In this document: one piece after another, positions 52,958 to 61,578 of the stretch
How positions within the stretch are numbered: the stretch's first letter is position 1
Layout: each line of letters starts with the position of its first letter
Source of the DNA: an uncultured Prevotellaceae bacterium
GTDB lineage: Bacteria; Bacteroidota; Bacteroidia; Bacteroidales; Bacteroidaceae
Reading direction: 5' to 3'
Assembly: GCA_900316585.1 (NCBI GenBank)
Contig: ONDM01000001.1
Location: forward strand, 124,001 to 188,000
DNA length: 64,000 bases
The notes under the pieces: model-generated
What the model was told of the DNA's origin: nothing
The model's input: only the letters and a program-made list of their open reading frames with translations
Databases searched by the model: none
Translations under genes and position numbers: made by a program

Positions 52958-53170
52958 TTATTGCAGATAGTACCTCAGGAAGAAGCGTAAGACGATGATC
53001 CAGAGGAAACCTACCATCATGGCATAGAGGTAGGCATGCGGGTTCTCAACCTCTTTCCTTCTCACGAAATAAAGGGTGATACCTATAATGGGCACTATCA
53101 CGGAACAGAGCAGACCAAGCCACCCGGCTCTTTCTTTCTTATCTTCTTCTGGTTGCTGTGAGTTTTCCAT
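52958..53170 (-). CDS. Small two-helix membrane protein, paralogue C (70 residues)
   Basis: The charged N-terminus (MENSQQPEEDKKERAG) is followed by WLGLLCSVIVPIIGITLYFVRR, the conserved NPHAYLYAMM loop and a second hydrophobic segment. It starts on the base right after the stop of the 53171-53416 gene, so the two are co-translated tandem paralogues. They may pair in the membrane. Function unknown. Confidence 0.7.
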   Translation of the reverse strand: MENSQQPEEDKKERAGWLGLLCSVIVPIIGITLYFVRRKEVENPHAYLYAMMVGFLWIIVLRFFLRYYLQ

Positions 53171-53416
53171 TTATGCGATGTTTAACATGAAATAGTTGAA
53201 CACTATGCCTATGATGGCTGCCAAGAGGTAGGCTCCTGGGTTAGCCACTTTGTTTTTCTTTACGAAATAGAGGATAATGCCCACGATGGGGATAACCACA
53301 GAAAGGAAAAGGCCGATGAATCCTGCTTTTTCCTTAGGTTTCAACCCGTCGTACTGGGTATTTATGTTCTGAACGGTTTTCTCTGTGAACTGGGTTTCTT
53401 CATAATCGTTTTGCAT
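53171..53416 (-). CDS. Small two-helix membrane protein, paralogue B (81 residues)
   Basis: MQNDYEETQFTEKTVQN matches the N-terminus of paralogue A at 47830-48069 closely, and the membrane part (GLFLSVVIPIVGIILYFVKK, NPGAYLLAAIIGIVF) keeps the shared pattern. It is the first gene of the tandem pair on the minus strand and lies 35 bases after the GH35-like gene's stop. No function is known to me. Confidence 0.7.
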   Translation of the reverse strand: MQNDYEETQFTEKTVQNINTQYDGLKPKEKAGFIGLFLSVVIPIVGIILYFVKKNKVANPGAYLLAAIIGIVFNYFMLNIA

Positions 53417-53451
53417 AGTAGTATAGGTTAAAAGTTTGTACTAATGATTTA

Positions 53452-55179
53452 TCAACCCCACCGGCCAGCAGAACCATCTGCAGTGGATTGGTAAAGCACA
53501 ATTCTCCTGGCTCCCACTCCCATGATGTTCGGACGGTTTTCATCTCCGTTCAAGTTTCTTCCTGGAATCCACTTGCCATCCTTGAAGACTCCTTCTTCCA
53601 AGGTATCCAGCAACACTCTTCCTTTGATCTTCGGATTTTTAGGAGCGAAGCTCAGCATACCGTTGATGGCAACTACATAGAACTCATCGGCACTTGTCTG
53701 GATGATGAGGGCACCCGACTGGGTTGTGTTCCTGTTCCGTGCAGCAAGGGCAGCGTTCTCTGCAGCCAGTTGCTCAGCACCTTGTCCGTAGTCAAAGGCA
53801 CGCATGCGTTGGGTTGACGAGAAGGTAATCTTATACTCACCCATCTCAATCGTTGGATTCGGATTGTCAACCGTTACAAAGAATCCTCGCATCTTATCTG
53901 AGCCGTAGTTGTCGGTAAGCATCGTACCCATGCCAGAAAGGAGGCCATAGCACTTCTGGAAGTTAGCATACTCCTCGGGCGACATGCCACCTGCACCTTC
54001 ACCGGCTGGTCCGTCGAAGCCGAACGGAGCAAATCCTAAGGCATCGTACTCACCATAGGCATAGAGTGCTTTTGCAACATCACTTCTACATTCTGGGATG
54101 AAGATAGGGTTCTGGCTGAGTGCGAACTGACTCAAAACCCACTCATACTCATTAATATAAATGTCGGGTGCTGTAAAGTCGACCGCAGGAGCTGCAGCCC
54201 TCCAAACATCGATAACCTCTGGAAGCGGACTACCTGAAGGGAATCCTCCAGGAGCACCCATTCCCGGCTGCTTAATCCAGTTGTTCACATACATCGGGAT
54301 ATTATGCTCTGCCTTGCCGGCAGCTGTTATTTCACCTACATATTTGGCATAGTGGTAGGCCTGGAAAATTTCCTCGGTATAATATGGGTATTCCTTCCAG
54401 TCTTCTGTGTTGGAATGGCTTTTTCCGAAGACTTCCTCCCAAGTTCCCTTGGTCTTATAGCCTGCTGCTGCCCAGACTTTCTCCAGTTCGGGGAAAAGCT
54501 TGCCCTTATGTGCTTTCAGGTAATTAGTAAGGTCGGCAGGAACTTGTTCCTTCCATGCTTTTTCTGCAGCAGATGAGAAGTCTCTCTTTGACCCTAAGAT
54601 TCCCATTTCATTCTCCACCTGCATCATTATTACTGTATAGTCTTTATCTATCTCACGTATATGACGCATTAGGGCAACAAATGCTGCCTTATCGGCATTC
54701 TTGGATGCTTCGCCGAAGGTGGAGAGCACATTCACCGTCTGACCTTCTTCGTTTTTCACCAATGGATACTTCGATGGATTACGTTTGATATAGCTGGGTG
54801 CATAGGTTGAATTTCCATTCTTCCAGCTGGCAAACCAGATCATGACTACCTTGAGGCCGTTCTCACGAGCGTGGCGTATCACGTGATCTACTGATGTGAA
54901 ATCATACTTGCCTGGTTCGCGTTCTATAACATCCCATGAGCAGGAAGCAATGACGGTATTAAAGTGAGCATCTTTCATCTGCTTCCACACACCTATCTCC
55001 TGCATATAGCTTTCACTGGTGCTGGTGGAATTGTGCAACTCGCCAGAGAACATGACAAAGGGTTTCCCGTCAATCTCAAAGTGAGTAATTCCGTCTTTCT
55101 TCACCAGTGCAGGCTGTGCCTGAGCAGCCAGGAAGAACAGCGTGGAAGTGAACAGCATTAAATAACGTAGTTTTTTCAT
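53452..55179 (-). CDS. GH35-like beta-galactosidase (DUF5597-type C-terminus)
   Basis: The 575-residue protein has a Sec signal ending near AQAQ (residue 22) and a TIM barrel of the GH35/GH42 type: MFSGELHNSTSTS, NTVIASCSWDVIEREPGKYDF and VVMIWFASWKNG. The acid/base is Glu191 (QVENEMG) and the likely nucleophile Glu363 (FIPECRSD). The C-terminal part (from about 430) is the beta-rich module seen in DUF5597 proteins. It should trim beta-galactose or a related sugar from plant side chains, in the periplasm or outside. The two small membrane-protein genes follow on the same strand. Confidence 0.85.
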   Translation of the reverse strand: MKKLRYLMLFTSTLFFLAAQAQPALVKKDGITHFEIDGKPFVMFSGELHNSTSTSESYMQEIGVWKQMKDAHFNTVIASCSWDVIEREPGKYDFTSVDHVIRHARENGLKVVMIWFASWKNGNSTYAPSYIKRNPSKYPLVKNEEGQTVNVLSTFGEASKNADKAAFVALMRHIREIDKDYTVIMMQVENEMGILGSKRDFSSAAEKAWKEQVPADLTNYLKAHKGKLFPELEKVWAAAGYKTKGTWEEVFGKSHSNTEDWKEYPYYTEEIFQAYHYAKYVGEITAAGKAEHNIPMYVNNWIKQPGMGAPGGFPSGSPLPEVIDVWRAAAPAVDFTAPDIYINEYEWVLSQFALSQNPIFIPECRSDVAKALYAYGEYDALGFAPFGFDGPAGEGAGGMSPEEYANFQKCYGLLSGMGTMLTDNYGSDKMRGFFVTVDNPNPTIEMGEYKITFSSTQRMRAFDYGQGAEQLAAENAALAARNRNTTQSGALIIQTSADEFYVVAINGMLSFAPKNPKIKGRVLLDTLEEGVFKDGKWIPGRNLNGDENRPNIMGVGARRIVLYQSTADGSAGRWG

Positions 55180-55232
55180 GGTATTATAGAGTTTAGGTAT
55201 TAATCTTTAATAGAATCAGCATCTACCATCAG

Positions 55233-55240
55233 CAAAAATA
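55233..55240 (-). promoter_or_regulatory. -7 element of the GH35-like gene
   Basis: On the minus strand TATTTTTG followed by C matches TAnnTTTG, 54 bases before the ATG at 55179. Confidence 0.45.
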
Positions 55241-55329
55241 AGTATTAGTTTGCAGATAAACAAATCTATATACTTATTTTTGGTCATTTTATCCGTAATC
55301 TGTCTAGATGAAATATGGTAGAATAGCCG

Positions 55330-55337
55330 TAACTTTG
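55330..55337 (+). promoter_or_regulatory. -7 element of the cyclophilin-like lipoprotein gene
   Basis: TAACTTTG followed by C matches TAnnTTTG, 23 bases before the ATG at 55360. A GGTC-N8-ATCCGTAAT sequence lies at 55282-55299. Confidence 0.5.
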
Positions 55338-55359
55338 CAGTGAATTAAAACTAGAAACG

Positions 55360-55821
55360 ATGAAGCAAATCTTATTTATCTTGACGGCACTGCTGTTTAC
55401 GTGCTGCTCCAAGGAGACCGATGCCATGGATTTACCAGAAATTAAAACTCCTACCAATATGACGCAGAAAATGAATATCACGATTGAGGACCGGACAGTG
55501 ACCATGTCGCTGGTCAACAATAAGGCTACGCAGGCACTAGTAGCAAAGCTGGAACAAGCTCCCGTGACGGTGACACTGAACTCCAGTGGTGGCTTTGAAA
55601 TCTGGGGGGCACTAGGTTTCTCACTCCCTACAAGCAACGAGCAGATGAACGCTCAACCGGGGGATGTGGTGCTGTACAATGGCAGCAATATCTGTATTTT
55701 CTATGGTTCAAACTCCTGGAGCTATACGCGATTAGGAAAGATTGACAAACTCAACACAAGCGAGTTGAAATCCTTCCTCAAAGGTGGTGAAAACAATATT
55801 AAAGTCACACTCTCGCTTTAA
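55360..55821 (+). CDS. Cyclophilin-like fold lipoprotein
   Basis: The 153-residue protein has a lipoprotein signal (LLFTCC, Cys15-16). The rest fits the cyclophilin-like fold family (DUF369-type): MNITIEDRTVTMSLVNNKATQAL, FEIWGALGFSLPTSNEQMNAQPGDVVLYNGSNICIFYGSN and YTRLGKIDKL. These proteins lack the proline-isomerase catalytic residues and their role is unclear; several are found with flavodoxin or oxidoreductase genes. The last four bases overlap the convergent AraC gene. Confidence 0.8.
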   Translation: MKQILFILTALLFTCCSKETDAMDLPEIKTPTNMTQKMNITIEDRTVTMSLVNNKATQALVAKLEQAPVTVTLNSSGGFEIWGALGFSLPTSNEQMNAQPGDVVLYNGSNICIFYGSNSWSYTRLGKIDKLNTSELKSFLKGGENNIKVTLSL

Positions 55822-56714
55822 ACTTGTCTATACTGGGCTGGCGTCATGCCGGTCAGTCGTTTGAAATACTTGGAGAAGAATGATGGATTTGGAAAATTCA
55901 TCTCTTCGGAAATCTGCGCCACCGATTTGTCGGTATGGCGCAGTCCTACTTTTATACGGAGGATAAGAGCTCGGTCTATCCATTCTTTGGCTGTTACACC
56001 ACTGGCTTGGCGGATGACGGTGCCCAAGTAGCGCTCCGTGAGGCACATCCTTGAGGCGTAGAATGCAATCTGGTGCTGCTGGGCTGCATGAAGGTTGACC
56101 AGCTGTATGAAGCGATCAAAGAGAGTCTGCTCACGGCTCTGGGTGGTCTGCTGACGGTCGGTAAAAGAACGGTAAAGACTATCGTACAGGTGGAGTTGAG
56201 CTGCCACGAGGCTTCCCACTACCTCTTTTGAATACTTGTGTTGATGAACCACTTGCCAAAGAGTATCTACTATGTGCCGGGCAGTGCTCAAGTCGGCTTC
56301 GGAGGCAAGAAGTTGGAAATCACGTACCTGTCCGTTGAAGGCTGCAGGAAGTGCACCAGGTGCAAAAGGCATGGGAAAGTTAGGTGAAAGAGCAAAACCA
56401 CAGATTTCAAAGTCTTCTGAGATTCGGTGTGGGTTAAGGATGGTTCCAGGTCCGAAAAAGACCAAATTTCCAGCCATGATGTGTTTCTCCACCAAGTTGA
56501 TATTGGCCTCTATTTCACCATGCAGAATGATGCCAAGTCTATAGTCATTGATGCTGAACGGGGGTTGTTGCTGCATGATAATTTGGAAAATCTTACTATT
56601 CCCATAAAGGACTGCCATCTCATTGTTGATGAAGAGTCCTTCGCGCAACTCCTGAAAGTGGCTCTCCAGAATATGACGCAAGTGCGCCAGGCTCATCAGT
56701 TTCGGTTCTTTCAT
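55818..56714 (-). CDS. AraC-family regulator of the adjacent efflux operon
   Basis: The frame is open from 56891, but the start at 56714 (MKEPKLMSLAHLRHIL) gives a normal 298-residue AraC protein and keeps the promoter of the divergent operon free. The N-terminal sensor domain (about 40-140) is followed by a C-terminal double helix-turn-helix (IAFYASRMCLTERYLGTVIRQ, GVTAKEWIDRALILR, SVAQISEEMNFPNPSFFSKYFKRLTGMTPAQYR). It is divergent from the TolC-HlyD-ABC operon and most likely controls it. Confidence 0.9.
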   Translation of the reverse strand: MKEPKLMSLAHLRHILESHFQELREGLFINNEMAVLYGNSKIFQIIMQQQPPFSINDYRLGIILHGEIEANINLVEKHIMAGNLVFFGPGTILNPHRISEDFEICGFALSPNFPMPFAPGALPAAFNGQVRDFQLLASEADLSTARHIVDTLWQVVHQHKYSKEVVGSLVAAQLHLYDSLYRSFTDRQQTTQSREQTLFDRFIQLVNLHAAQQHQIAFYASRMCLTERYLGTVIRQASGVTAKEWIDRALILRIKVGLRHTDKSVAQISEEMNFPNPSFFSKYFKRLTGMTPAQYRQV

Positions 56715-56823
56715 GCGGTAAAGATAGTAAAAACCCAATATTAAATGGTCTATTTTTTCAAAAATCGAACAAAAAGAACATTTTTGGCTTGTAATAGATA
56801 GTCTTTTCGTGGAAATATCGCCG

Positions 56824-56831
56824 TAATTTTG
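56824..56831 (+). promoter_or_regulatory. -7 element of the TolC-HlyD-ABC operon
   Basis: TAATTTTG matches TAnnTTTG, 26 bases before the ATG at 56857. The 142-base gap to the AraC start holds both promoters and the probable operator. Confidence 0.5.
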
Positions 56832-56856
56832 TATCAGCAAATAATAAAAAGAGATT

Positions 56857-58146
56857 ATGAGACGATTATTGTTGTGTTTATCGGTGATCATTCTCCCTTC
56901 TTCTATTAGTCTGGCACAGTCACTGGAGGATTGTCAGCAGGCTGCCCGACAGAATTATCCGCTGATTCGTCAGTACGACCTCATCGGGAAGTCCACAGCC
57001 CTCACGGTAGAGAACATCCAGAAGGGATGGCTTCCGCAGGTTTCGGCACAGGCACAGGCTACTTACCAGAGCGCCGTGACAGAGTGGCCAGAGCAGATGC
57101 AGAAAGTATATCAGCAGATGGGACTGGAGATGGAAGGCCTCAAGAAAGGTCAGTATCGTGTGGGTGTGGATGTTCAGCAGACGGTCTTCGACGGGGGTGC
57201 CATCAGCTCACAGAAAGAACTGGCACGCCGACAAGGGGCTGTGGAGGAAGCTCAGACGGAGGTATCGATGTACCAGGTGCGTAAGCGAGTGAACGAGCTT
57301 TACTTCGGGGTGCTACTATTAGACGAGCAGCTGAGGCTGAACAGTGACCTACAAACGGTGCTAGAAGGCAACGAGAAAAAACTGGAGTCGATGTTCCAGC
57401 GTGGTACTGCTGCGGAGAGCGACTATCTGAGTGTGAAGGCTGAACGGCTGGATGTGTCGGCACAGCGCAAAACACTGGAATCGCAGCGCAAGGCAGTCTT
57501 GCGGATGCTGTCTGCCTTCTGTGGTACTGAGGTTTCCCAAGTGGAGAAACCGGCTGGTATGGGTGTTCAGTGGAACTCTTCAGCACTCGATGTACTTCGC
57601 CCGGAACTGCGTGCCATTGATGCGCAACTGCAACTAGCCGATGCACAGGAGAGGGCTCTAAAGGCTGCAGTGATGCCGAGATTGTCGGTCTTCGCCCAGG
57701 GCTACTATGGGTATCCGGGGTACAACATGTTTGAGGATATGATGCGGCATCAGGGCTCATGGAATGGCATAGTAGGCGTAAGGCTTCAGTGGAACATCGG
57801 GGCTCTCTACACACGAAAGAACGACAGGGCGAAAATTCAGCTCCAGCGAGAAAAGGCGATGAGCAACAGAGATGTCTTCCTCTTTAATAATAATATGGAG
57901 CAGATTCAGCAGAACGAGGATATAGAACGCTACAAGCAGTTGATGTCCGACGATGAGGAGCGGATTTCTCTTCGCTCACGGGTAAGGCGGGCTGCAGAAT
58001 CGAAACTAGCTCACGGTATAATCGATGTGAACGACCTGGTGAAAGAAATTAACGCTGAAAACAGCGCACGGGTTCAGCAGTCCATCCACGAGATAGAGAT
58101 GCTGAAGGAGATTTATGACTTGAAATTTACGACAAACAACGAATAA
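56857..58146 (+). CDS. TolC-family outer-membrane efflux protein
   Basis: The 429-residue protein has a Sec signal ending near SLAQ (residue 21), then the TolC repeat structure: LEDCQQAARQNYPLIRQ, GWLPQVSAQAQATYQS, VDVQQTVFDGGAISSQKELA, RPELRAIDAQLQLADAQERAL and MPRLSVFAQGYYG. Unlike the RND-linked factor at 33359 it is not a lipoprotein. It is the first gene of a five-gene operon with gaps of 2, 3, 11 and 5 bases and is the exit duct for the ABC pump encoded downstream. Confidence 0.9.
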   Translation: MRRLLLCLSVIILPSSISLAQSLEDCQQAARQNYPLIRQYDLIGKSTALTVENIQKGWLPQVSAQAQATYQSAVTEWPEQMQKVYQQMGLEMEGLKKGQYRVGVDVQQTVFDGGAISSQKELARRQGAVEEAQTEVSMYQVRKRVNELYFGVLLLDEQLRLNSDLQTVLEGNEKKLESMFQRGTAAESDYLSVKAERLDVSAQRKTLESQRKAVLRMLSAFCGTEVSQVEKPAGMGVQWNSSALDVLRPELRAIDAQLQLADAQERALKAAVMPRLSVFAQGYYGYPGYNMFEDMMRHQGSWNGIVGVRLQWNIGALYTRKNDRAKIQLQREKAMSNRDVFLFNNNMEQIQQNEDIERYKQLMSDDEERISLRSRVRRAAESKLAHGIIDVNDLVKEINAENSARVQQSIHEIEMLKEIYDLKFTTNNE

Positions 58147-58148
58147 CA

Positions 58149-59036
58149 ATGAAAAGAATATTTTACCTGGCAGGAATGGTCATTCTAACGGCTTGTGGAA
58201 AGAATGAAAAGGAATATGATGCCACAGGTACTTTCGAGGCTACGGAAACTACGGTATCTGCCGAGCAGAACGGGGTACTCCTGTCCTTCTCCCTGAACGA
58301 GGGCGATGAAGTGGCAGCAGGACACGAAGTAGGACTGATAGACACCACGCAAATCTGGCTAAAGATTCAGCAGGCTGGTGCCACGAAGGCTGTCTACCAG
58401 AGCCAGAAACCAAATGTGGAGAAGCAGATTGCAGCTACACGCCAGCAACTGGCAACGGCCAAGAGGGAGCAACAGCGCTACTCTGAACTGGTGGGCGACG
58501 GAGCCGCTCCACGTAAGATGCTAGACGATGCTACGAGTCAGGTGCAGGTACTTCAACGACAATTGGATGCACTACAGTCTTCGCTAGCTACACAGACGCA
58601 GGCCCTAGACAAACAGATAGTAGCAACCGATGTGCAAGTAAGCCAACTAGTGGACCAACTTCAGAAGTGTCATATCGAGGCACCACTCAAGGGTGTGGTG
58701 CTCGAGAAGTATGTGGAACGGGGCGAGTTCGTGGGGACAGGCAAACCGTTGTTCAAGATTGCCGACACAGAACAGATGTTTATCCGGGCATATGTCACTT
58801 CGGTTCAACTGCAAAGCATCAAGGTGGGCCAGCAAGTAAAAGTATTTGCCGACTATGGTGCCGGGCAGAAGAAGGAATACAGTGGCACAGTATCCTGGAT
58901 TTCCAGTCGCTCTGAATTTACCCCTAAAACCATCCTGACTGATGATGAGCGGGCCGACCTAGTGTATGCGGTGAAAATACAGATACAGAACGATGGTTTC
59001 GTGAAGATAGGAATGTACGGTGAAGTGAAGTTCTGA
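58149..59036 (+). CDS. HlyD/YbhG-type periplasmic adaptor lipoprotein
   Basis: The 295-residue protein has a lipoprotein signal (VILTAC, Cys16), a first lipoyl half (TVSAEQNGVLLSFSLNEGDEVAAGHEVGLIDTTQ), a long helical hairpin (about 75-165; IAATRQQLATAKREQQRYSEL) and the second half (CHIEAPLKGVVLEKYVERGEFVGTGKPLF). A beta-barrel domain ends it. It resembles YbhG, the adaptor of the YbhFSR exporter. It starts two bases after the outer-membrane gene. Confidence 0.9.
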   Translation: MKRIFYLAGMVILTACGKNEKEYDATGTFEATETTVSAEQNGVLLSFSLNEGDEVAAGHEVGLIDTTQIWLKIQQAGATKAVYQSQKPNVEKQIAATRQQLATAKREQQRYSELVGDGAAPRKMLDDATSQVQVLQRQLDALQSSLATQTQALDKQIVATDVQVSQLVDQLQKCHIEAPLKGVVLEKYVERGEFVGTGKPLFKIADTEQMFIRAYVTSVQLQSIKVGQQVKVFADYGAGQKKEYSGTVSWISSRSEFTPKTILTDDERADLVYAVKIQIQNDGFVKIGMYGEVKF

Positions 59037-59039
59037 AAC

Positions 59040-60503
59040 ATGATGAATGCCATAGAAGTAAAGGGAGTAAGCAAGCATTACGGCAAGGTTCAGGCCTTGC
59101 AGGATGTGTCGTTCTCCGTGGGCAAAGGTGAGGTCTTCGGCCTCATAGGGCCTGACGGTGCGGGCAAGACTACCCTTTTTAGAACTCTCTGTACCCTGCT
59201 GCTACCCGACAAAGGTACGGCACTGGTAGATGGGTTTGACACAGTGAGGCAAATGAAGGAGATTCGTCAGCGCGTAGGATATATGCCAGGGCGATTTTCG
59301 CTCTATCAGGACCTGACGGTAGAGGAAAACCTGAAGTTCTTCGCTACCCTCTTCGGCACGACCGTAGAGGCTGGCTATGATAGCATCAAGGCTATCTATT
59401 CGCAGATAGAGCGATTTAAAGACCGGAAAGCTGGGGCGCTGTCGGGGGGCATGAAGCAAAAGCTGGCACTTTCCTGTGCTTTAGTTCACCAGCCAAGTGT
59501 ATTGTTCTTGGACGAGCCTACCACGGGTGTGGACCCGGTGAGCCGCAAGGAACTGTGGAAAATGCTGCTCATGCTCCGGGAACAGGGCATTACCATCATG
59601 GCTTCTACACCATACCTGGATGAGGTAAGACGTTGTGAACGAGTGGCTTTCCTGGATCAAGGCCAGATTCGCGGCATCGACACTCCGGAGGTGATTCTGG
59701 AGCAGTTCAAGGATATCTTCAATCCTCCAGGTATAGAGGCTACGGTAACACAAAATAAGGAGCAGGAAAATGTCATTGAGGTGGAACATCTAGTGAAGGC
59801 TTTCGGTGATTTCCATGCGGTGGATGATATATCATTCAGTGTGAAACGAGGTGAGATTTTTGGGTTCCTAGGAGCCAACGGAGCAGGCAAGACGACGGCC
59901 ATGCACATGCTCACGGGATTAAATCAGCCTACGAGCGGCACAGGACGTGTGGTTGGCTATGACATACGAACGGAGTACGAGCAGATTAAGCGACACATCG
60001 GCTATATGTCGCAGCGTTTCTCACTCTACGAAGACTTGACGGTAGCAGAGAACATCTGGCTATTTGCAGGTATCTACGGCATGAAGGATGCGGAAATCAA
60101 AGTGAAAACTGACCGGCTGTTGGAGCAGCTGAAGTTCACAGAACACAAGGATGACCTGGTAGCTTCATTACCGCTGGGTTGGAAGCAAAAACTGGCATTC
60201 TCGGTGTCTATCTTCCATGAACCTGGTGTAGTGTTCCTTGATGAACCTACGGGTGGTGTGGACCCGGCCACCAGACGGCAGTTCTGGGAGCTTATCTACG
60301 AAGCTGCAGGAAGAGGAATCACAGTGTTCGTGACCACACACTATATGGATGAGGCAGAGTATTGCGACCGTATCTCCATCATGGTGGACGGGAAAATCAG
60401 TGCCATGGGAACACCAAACGAACTAAAACAAAGGTTTGGGCAACCAGACATGGATCATGTGTTCACCTACCTGGCAAGGCAAGCTACGCGTTCGTCAGAT
60501 TAA
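59040..60503 (+). CDS. Fused two-domain ABC ATPase (YbhF-like)
   Basis: The 487-residue protein carries two nucleotide-binding domains. Domain 1 has Walker A GPDGAGKT, signature LSGGMKQ and Walker B VLFLDEPTTGVDP, but its switch region reads STPYLDE, with Pro where His is usual. Domain 2 has GANGAGKT, FLDEPTGGVDP and a normal THYMDEAE, but its signature reads LPLGWKQ. Thus one composite site should be dead and one active, as also described for YbhF-type proteins. It powers the two permeases encoded next. A second ATG lies three bases after the first. Confidence 0.92.
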   Translation: MMNAIEVKGVSKHYGKVQALQDVSFSVGKGEVFGLIGPDGAGKTTLFRTLCTLLLPDKGTALVDGFDTVRQMKEIRQRVGYMPGRFSLYQDLTVEENLKFFATLFGTTVEAGYDSIKAIYSQIERFKDRKAGALSGGMKQKLALSCALVHQPSVLFLDEPTTGVDPVSRKELWKMLLMLREQGITIMASTPYLDEVRRCERVAFLDQGQIRGIDTPEVILEQFKDIFNPPGIEATVTQNKEQENVIEVEHLVKAFGDFHAVDDISFSVKRGEIFGFLGANGAGKTTAMHMLTGLNQPTSGTGRVVGYDIRTEYEQIKRHIGYMSQRFSLYEDLTVAENIWLFAGIYGMKDAEIKVKTDRLLEQLKFTEHKDDLVASLPLGWKQKLAFSVSIFHEPGVVFLDEPTGGVDPATRRQFWELIYEAAGRGITVFVTTHYMDEAEYCDRISIMVDGKISAMGTPNELKQRFGQPDMDHVFTYLARQATRSSD

Positions 60504-60514
60504 TTATTTAGATT

Positions 60515-61573
60515 ATGAAACAGTTTCTTTCCTTCGTAATCAAGGAGGCACGACATATTTTACGCGACAAGCGGACGATGCTCATCCTTTTTGGCATGCC
60601 TACGGTGCTAATGCTACTTTTCGGCTTTGCCATCTCTACGGATGTGCGAAACGTGCGTATGGTGGTGGTCACTTCGCAGATGGACCATCTGACGCAACAG
60701 GCTGTGGAGCGATTGGGGACATCAGAATACTTTAATCTGGTTAAGTCGGTGGGGACACCACGGGAAGCTGAACTGCTTATACGCAACCAAAAGGCTGACA
60801 TGGCAGTGGTGTTCCATAAGGATTTTGCATCCAAGCAGGGCAATCTTCAGTTCATGGTAGACGGTGCAGACCCGAACATGGCGCAACAATGGATGGCCTA
60901 TGCCACGCAAACAATCACCGGTGGACAGTCTGCGCTGGTGAACTCCAAGATGCTTTATAACCCCCAGATGAAGTCGGCCTACAACTTTGTACCAGCTATT
61001 ATGGGTATGTTGCTCATGCTGGTCTGCGCCATGATGACTTCCATCTCCATCGTGCGGGAAAAGGAGCGTGGCACCATGGAACTGCTGCTGGTCTCCCCTG
61101 TCCGTCCGCTGATGGTCATCATCGCAAAAGCTGTGCCTTACCTAGTGCTGGCATTCTTCATCCTTCTGGTTATCTTACTTATGGCCAATTATGTATTGGG
61201 TGTTCCCCTTGCAGGTTCGCTGGTTTGGATTATAGGAGTCTCGGTGCTCTATATCTTACTGGCGCTTTCCCTAGGGCTGCTCATTTCCAACATTGCTCAG
61301 ACGCAGTTGGTGGCACTGCTTCTCTCTGCCATGGTTTTGCTGATGCCAGTGGTGATGCTTTCAGGCATGCTGTTCCCAGTGGAATCCATGCCGAATGTGT
61401 TGCAGTGGGTATCAGCTATAGTTCCACCCAGGTACTACATAGAGGCGATGCGTAAACTGATGATTATGGGTGTGGGTATCGGTGAGGTGGCCCGTGAAGT
61501 GACCATACTGGCTATTATGACAGCTATATTACTCACTGTGGCCCTGGCTACATTCAACAAACGACTGGAATAA
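60515..61573 (+). CDS. ABC-2 type permease (YbhS/YbhR-like), first
   Basis: The 352-residue protein has one N-terminal membrane helix (LILFGMPTVLMLLFGFAIST), a large extracytoplasmic domain (about 45-160) and five C-terminal helices with the ABC-2 motif IVREKERGTMELLLVSPVRPLMVIIAKAVPY. It forms a heterodimer with the following permease, driven by the fused ATPase. Related E. coli proteins export cationic drugs; the substrate here is unknown. Confidence 0.9.
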   Translation: MKQFLSFVIKEARHILRDKRTMLILFGMPTVLMLLFGFAISTDVRNVRMVVVTSQMDHLTQQAVERLGTSEYFNLVKSVGTPREAELLIRNQKADMAVVFHKDFASKQGNLQFMVDGADPNMAQQWMAYATQTITGGQSALVNSKMLYNPQMKSAYNFVPAIMGMLLMLVCAMMTSISIVREKERGTMELLLVSPVRPLMVIIAKAVPYLVLAFFILLVILLMANYVLGVPLAGSLVWIIGVSVLYILLALSLGLLISNIAQTQLVALLLSAMVLLMPVVMLSGMLFPVESMPNVLQWVSAIVPPRYYIEAMRKLMIMGVGIGEVAREVTILAIMTAILLTVALATFNKRLE

Positions 61574-61578
61574 ACGTT

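Noticed and set aside
57203-57814. Minus-strand ORF of 203 codons
   Set aside because: It is antisense to the TolC gene, and its Pro/Ser/Arg/His-rich sequence looks like a frame shadow.
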